Part shown: positions 7,069-8,030 of the stretch, one piece after another | Layout of the letters: the number at the start of each line of letters is the position of its first letter | Numbering within the stretch: the first letter of the stretch is position 1 | From: Fidelibacterota bacterium | Lineage (GTDB): Bacteria; Fidelibacterota; Marinisomatia; Marinisomatales; UBA8229 | Assembly (NCBI GenBank): GCA_003535775.1 | Contig: DPYO01000067.1 | Span: 3,290-11,319, forward strand | Reading direction: 5' to 3' | DNA: 8,030 bases | Program-made: the position numbers and the translations under genes | Notes under the pieces: generated by a model | The model's database searches: none | Seen by the model: the letters and a program-made list of their open reading frames with translations, nothing else | What the model was told of the DNA's origin: nothing

Positions 7069-7848
7069 ATGAAAATATTTTCTGTTAATAAGCTAATTTG
7101 GTTTTTAGGTCTCATCATATTTGGACTGTTGACTTGTGAGAGGCCAGCGATACCTGACCCCCAGATTGTTATTATTGAGCCATCGCTTTACGATACAATT
7201 GATTCTTCTTCCGTTACATTTATATGGGTGGCAAATGAAGACGCCAAGGAATTTAGCTATAGCCTTGATAATATCGTATGGAGCGATTGGTTTGAAGATA
7301 CGACTCTCTCCCTGCACTATCTTAACGAAGGGGAACATACTATTTGGATTAATGCACGTTTTTCAGATATATATGAAAGTGATAACCCACTTGAAGTAAC
7401 ATTTGAAGTCGATGCCATACAAGGCCCTTCACTAAGGCTGTTCCCTCTTCTCCGAAAAGCAAATATTGGCGTAATGGATACTGTATATATCTTTGTTGAA
7501 GAGGTGGAACATGTCATGGCAACGGAATTGGAGATAGCCTATGATCCAGGTTCACTTGATCCAGACTCAATTCGCGTAATAGGAGATTCACTGTTTACCG
7601 GTTTTGGGAGTAAAGCCATTATGATTCAGGAGCATGACAGGGCACAGGGCCTCATTCATTTGAACTTGGGTGTAGCTGATGAAGAGGGCATCTCCGGCAG
7701 CGGTGCTGTGATTCTTATTGAATTTCTCCCAGTTATCCCAGACACATTCTTCTTTGATATATCCGGAGAAGCAACATTCAGAGATTCAAATAATGTGAAC
7801 ATAAATATCCTGAAGCAGGTTTCTGGTCGTGTTGAAGTGACAGAATGA
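7069..7848 (+). CDS. Probable lipoprotein with Ig-like and cohesin-like domains
   Basis: A 259-aa protein from ATG 7069 (GTG 7057 would add four residues). It opens with a basic, hydrophobic signal (K2, K8, then a hydrophobic run) ending LLTC with C23. This is a near-lipobox; T at -1 is not ideal, so lipid anchoring is likely but unproven. Residues about 33-115 look like an Ig-like beta-sandwich: a YSLDNIVWSDW strand, then LNEGEHTIWINARF, typical of W-x-x-W and G-x-H-x-[FI]-x-V repeats. Residues about 120-258 fit a cohesin-like fold: DTVYIFVEEV, TELEIAYDPGSLDPDS, a glycine-rich GISGSGAVILIEFLP near 207-221, and a final VNINILKQVSGRVEV strand. Cohesins bind dockerin modules on partner proteins, in cellulosomes and also in other surface assemblies. 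It follows a long non-coding stretch with its own promoter candidate and overlaps the next gene by ATGA. Family placement is from motif pattern, so it is fairly but not fully sure. Confidence 0.82.
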   Translation: MKIFSVNKLIWFLGLIIFGLLTCERPAIPDPQIVIIEPSLYDTIDSSSVTFIWVANEDAKEFSYSLDNIVWSDWFEDTTLSLHYLNEGEHTIWINARFSDIYESDNPLEVTFEVDAIQGPSLRLFPLLRKANIGVMDTVYIFVEEVEHVMATELEIAYDPGSLDPDSIRVIGDSLFTGFGSKAIMIQEHDRAQGLIHLNLGVADEEGISGSGAVILIEFLPVIPDTFFFDISGEATFRDSNNVNINILKQVSGRVEVTE

Positions 7849-8030
7849 ACGCATTAATTAATATAATTTTAATCTTTGTATTGGCAATTCCACTATATGC
7901 TCAAGATGACAATGATGCTCCGGAGATCACAGGGCAGGATGAGTTATTCACTCCTGAAGAGACGCCTATTACAATAACCCTTGGTGATCTTTCTGTGGAG
8001 GATGTGGACAACACGTATCCGGATGACTTT
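7845..8030 (+). CDS. Start of a secreted tandem-repeat (cadherin-like/tandem-95) protein, 3' partial
   Basis: ATG 7845 overlaps the TGA of the preceding gene as ATGA; the frame stays open to the window end (62 residues seen). The N-terminus has a signal peptide (hydrophobic LINIILIFVLAIP, probable cleavage after LYA before Q20). The mature part, APEITGQDELFTPEETPITI followed by TLGDLSVEDVDNTYPDDF, matches the start of a tandem-95/cadherin-like repeat. In that pattern P-x-I-T-G-Q then T-P-E-E-T-P-[IL]-x-[IL] precedes L-x-D-L-x-V-x-D-x-D. Such repeats are usually found in large secreted or surface proteins and bind calcium through the Asp-rich motifs. The rest lies beyond the window. Translational coupling to the cohesin-like lipoprotein suggests partners; whether a dockerin lies at the other end cannot be seen. 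Confidence 0.85.
   Translation, partial: MNALINIILIFVLAIPLYAQDDNDAPEITGQDELFTPEETPITITLGDLSVEDVDNTYPDDF

Noticed and set aside
7105..7517. ORFs in other frames at 7105-7338 (-), 7136-7399 (+) and 7317-7517 (-)
   Set aside because: They are shadows of the cohesin-like lipoprotein frame, with no independent evidence.
1..8030. tRNA, rRNA, CRISPR array or insertion sequence
   Set aside because: No cloverleaf, rRNA-like segment, regular direct repeats or transposase motifs were seen on either strand by eye.

Overview
The window is about 8 kb of AT-rich bacterial chromosome, with every supported gene on the + strand. Most starts lack a clear Shine-Dalgarno sequence (the rnhB-yraN start at 2813 is the exception). 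Several proteins are secreted or membrane-anchored, and one carries a cohesin-like domain beside a tandem extracellular-repeat protein. This fits the FCB superphylum, and my best guess is Candidatus Marinimicrobia (SAR406) or a close relative. That placement is inference from protein style and gene order; no phylogenetic marker could be tested. TAA, TAG and TGA all end intact genes here, so the standard genetic code applies.

Layout. (1) 1-177: the end of a TPR-like protein. (2) 178-449: a gap holding a possible frameshifted micro-gene and a weak promoter candidate. (3) 450-2822: a comEC/rec2 DNA-uptake channel gene with three in-frame stops and two compensating frameshifts. Its competence and metallo-beta-lactamase motifs are still readable. 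(4) 2813-3745: one intact ORF fusing RNase HII to a YraN/UPF0102 nuclease-like domain, overlapping the comEC tail by 10 bp. (5) 3806-4807: signal peptidase I (lepB) with a long extra region. (6) 4898-5611: a secreted protein of unknown function. (7) 5692-6033 and 6041-6571: a tight pair, one small acidic soluble protein and one membrane-anchored coiled-coil protein. (8) 6572-7068: about 500 bp without a convincing gene, but with a strong 14-bp stem-loop, a good sigma70-type promoter and a 12-bp palindrome. (9) 7069-7848: a probable lipoprotein with an Ig-like and a cohesin-like domain. It overlaps by ATGA a second secreted protein (7845 to the window end) that begins like a tandem cadherin-like/tandem-95 repeat protein.

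How they work together. The comEC, rnhB-yraN and lepB genes form a housekeeping cluster for DNA uptake, RNA/DNA hybrid repair and protein export. The uptake gene appears to have died recently, while the genes overlapping and following it stay intact. The last two genes look like a separate envelope module with its own promoter: a surface-anchored cohesin-like lipoprotein translationally coupled to a large secreted repeat protein that may be its partner.

The observations most worth a second look are the RNase HII-YraN fusion, the cohesin-lipoprotein/repeat-protein pair, the clustered lesions in comEC, and the unexplained stem-loop near 6736-6781.
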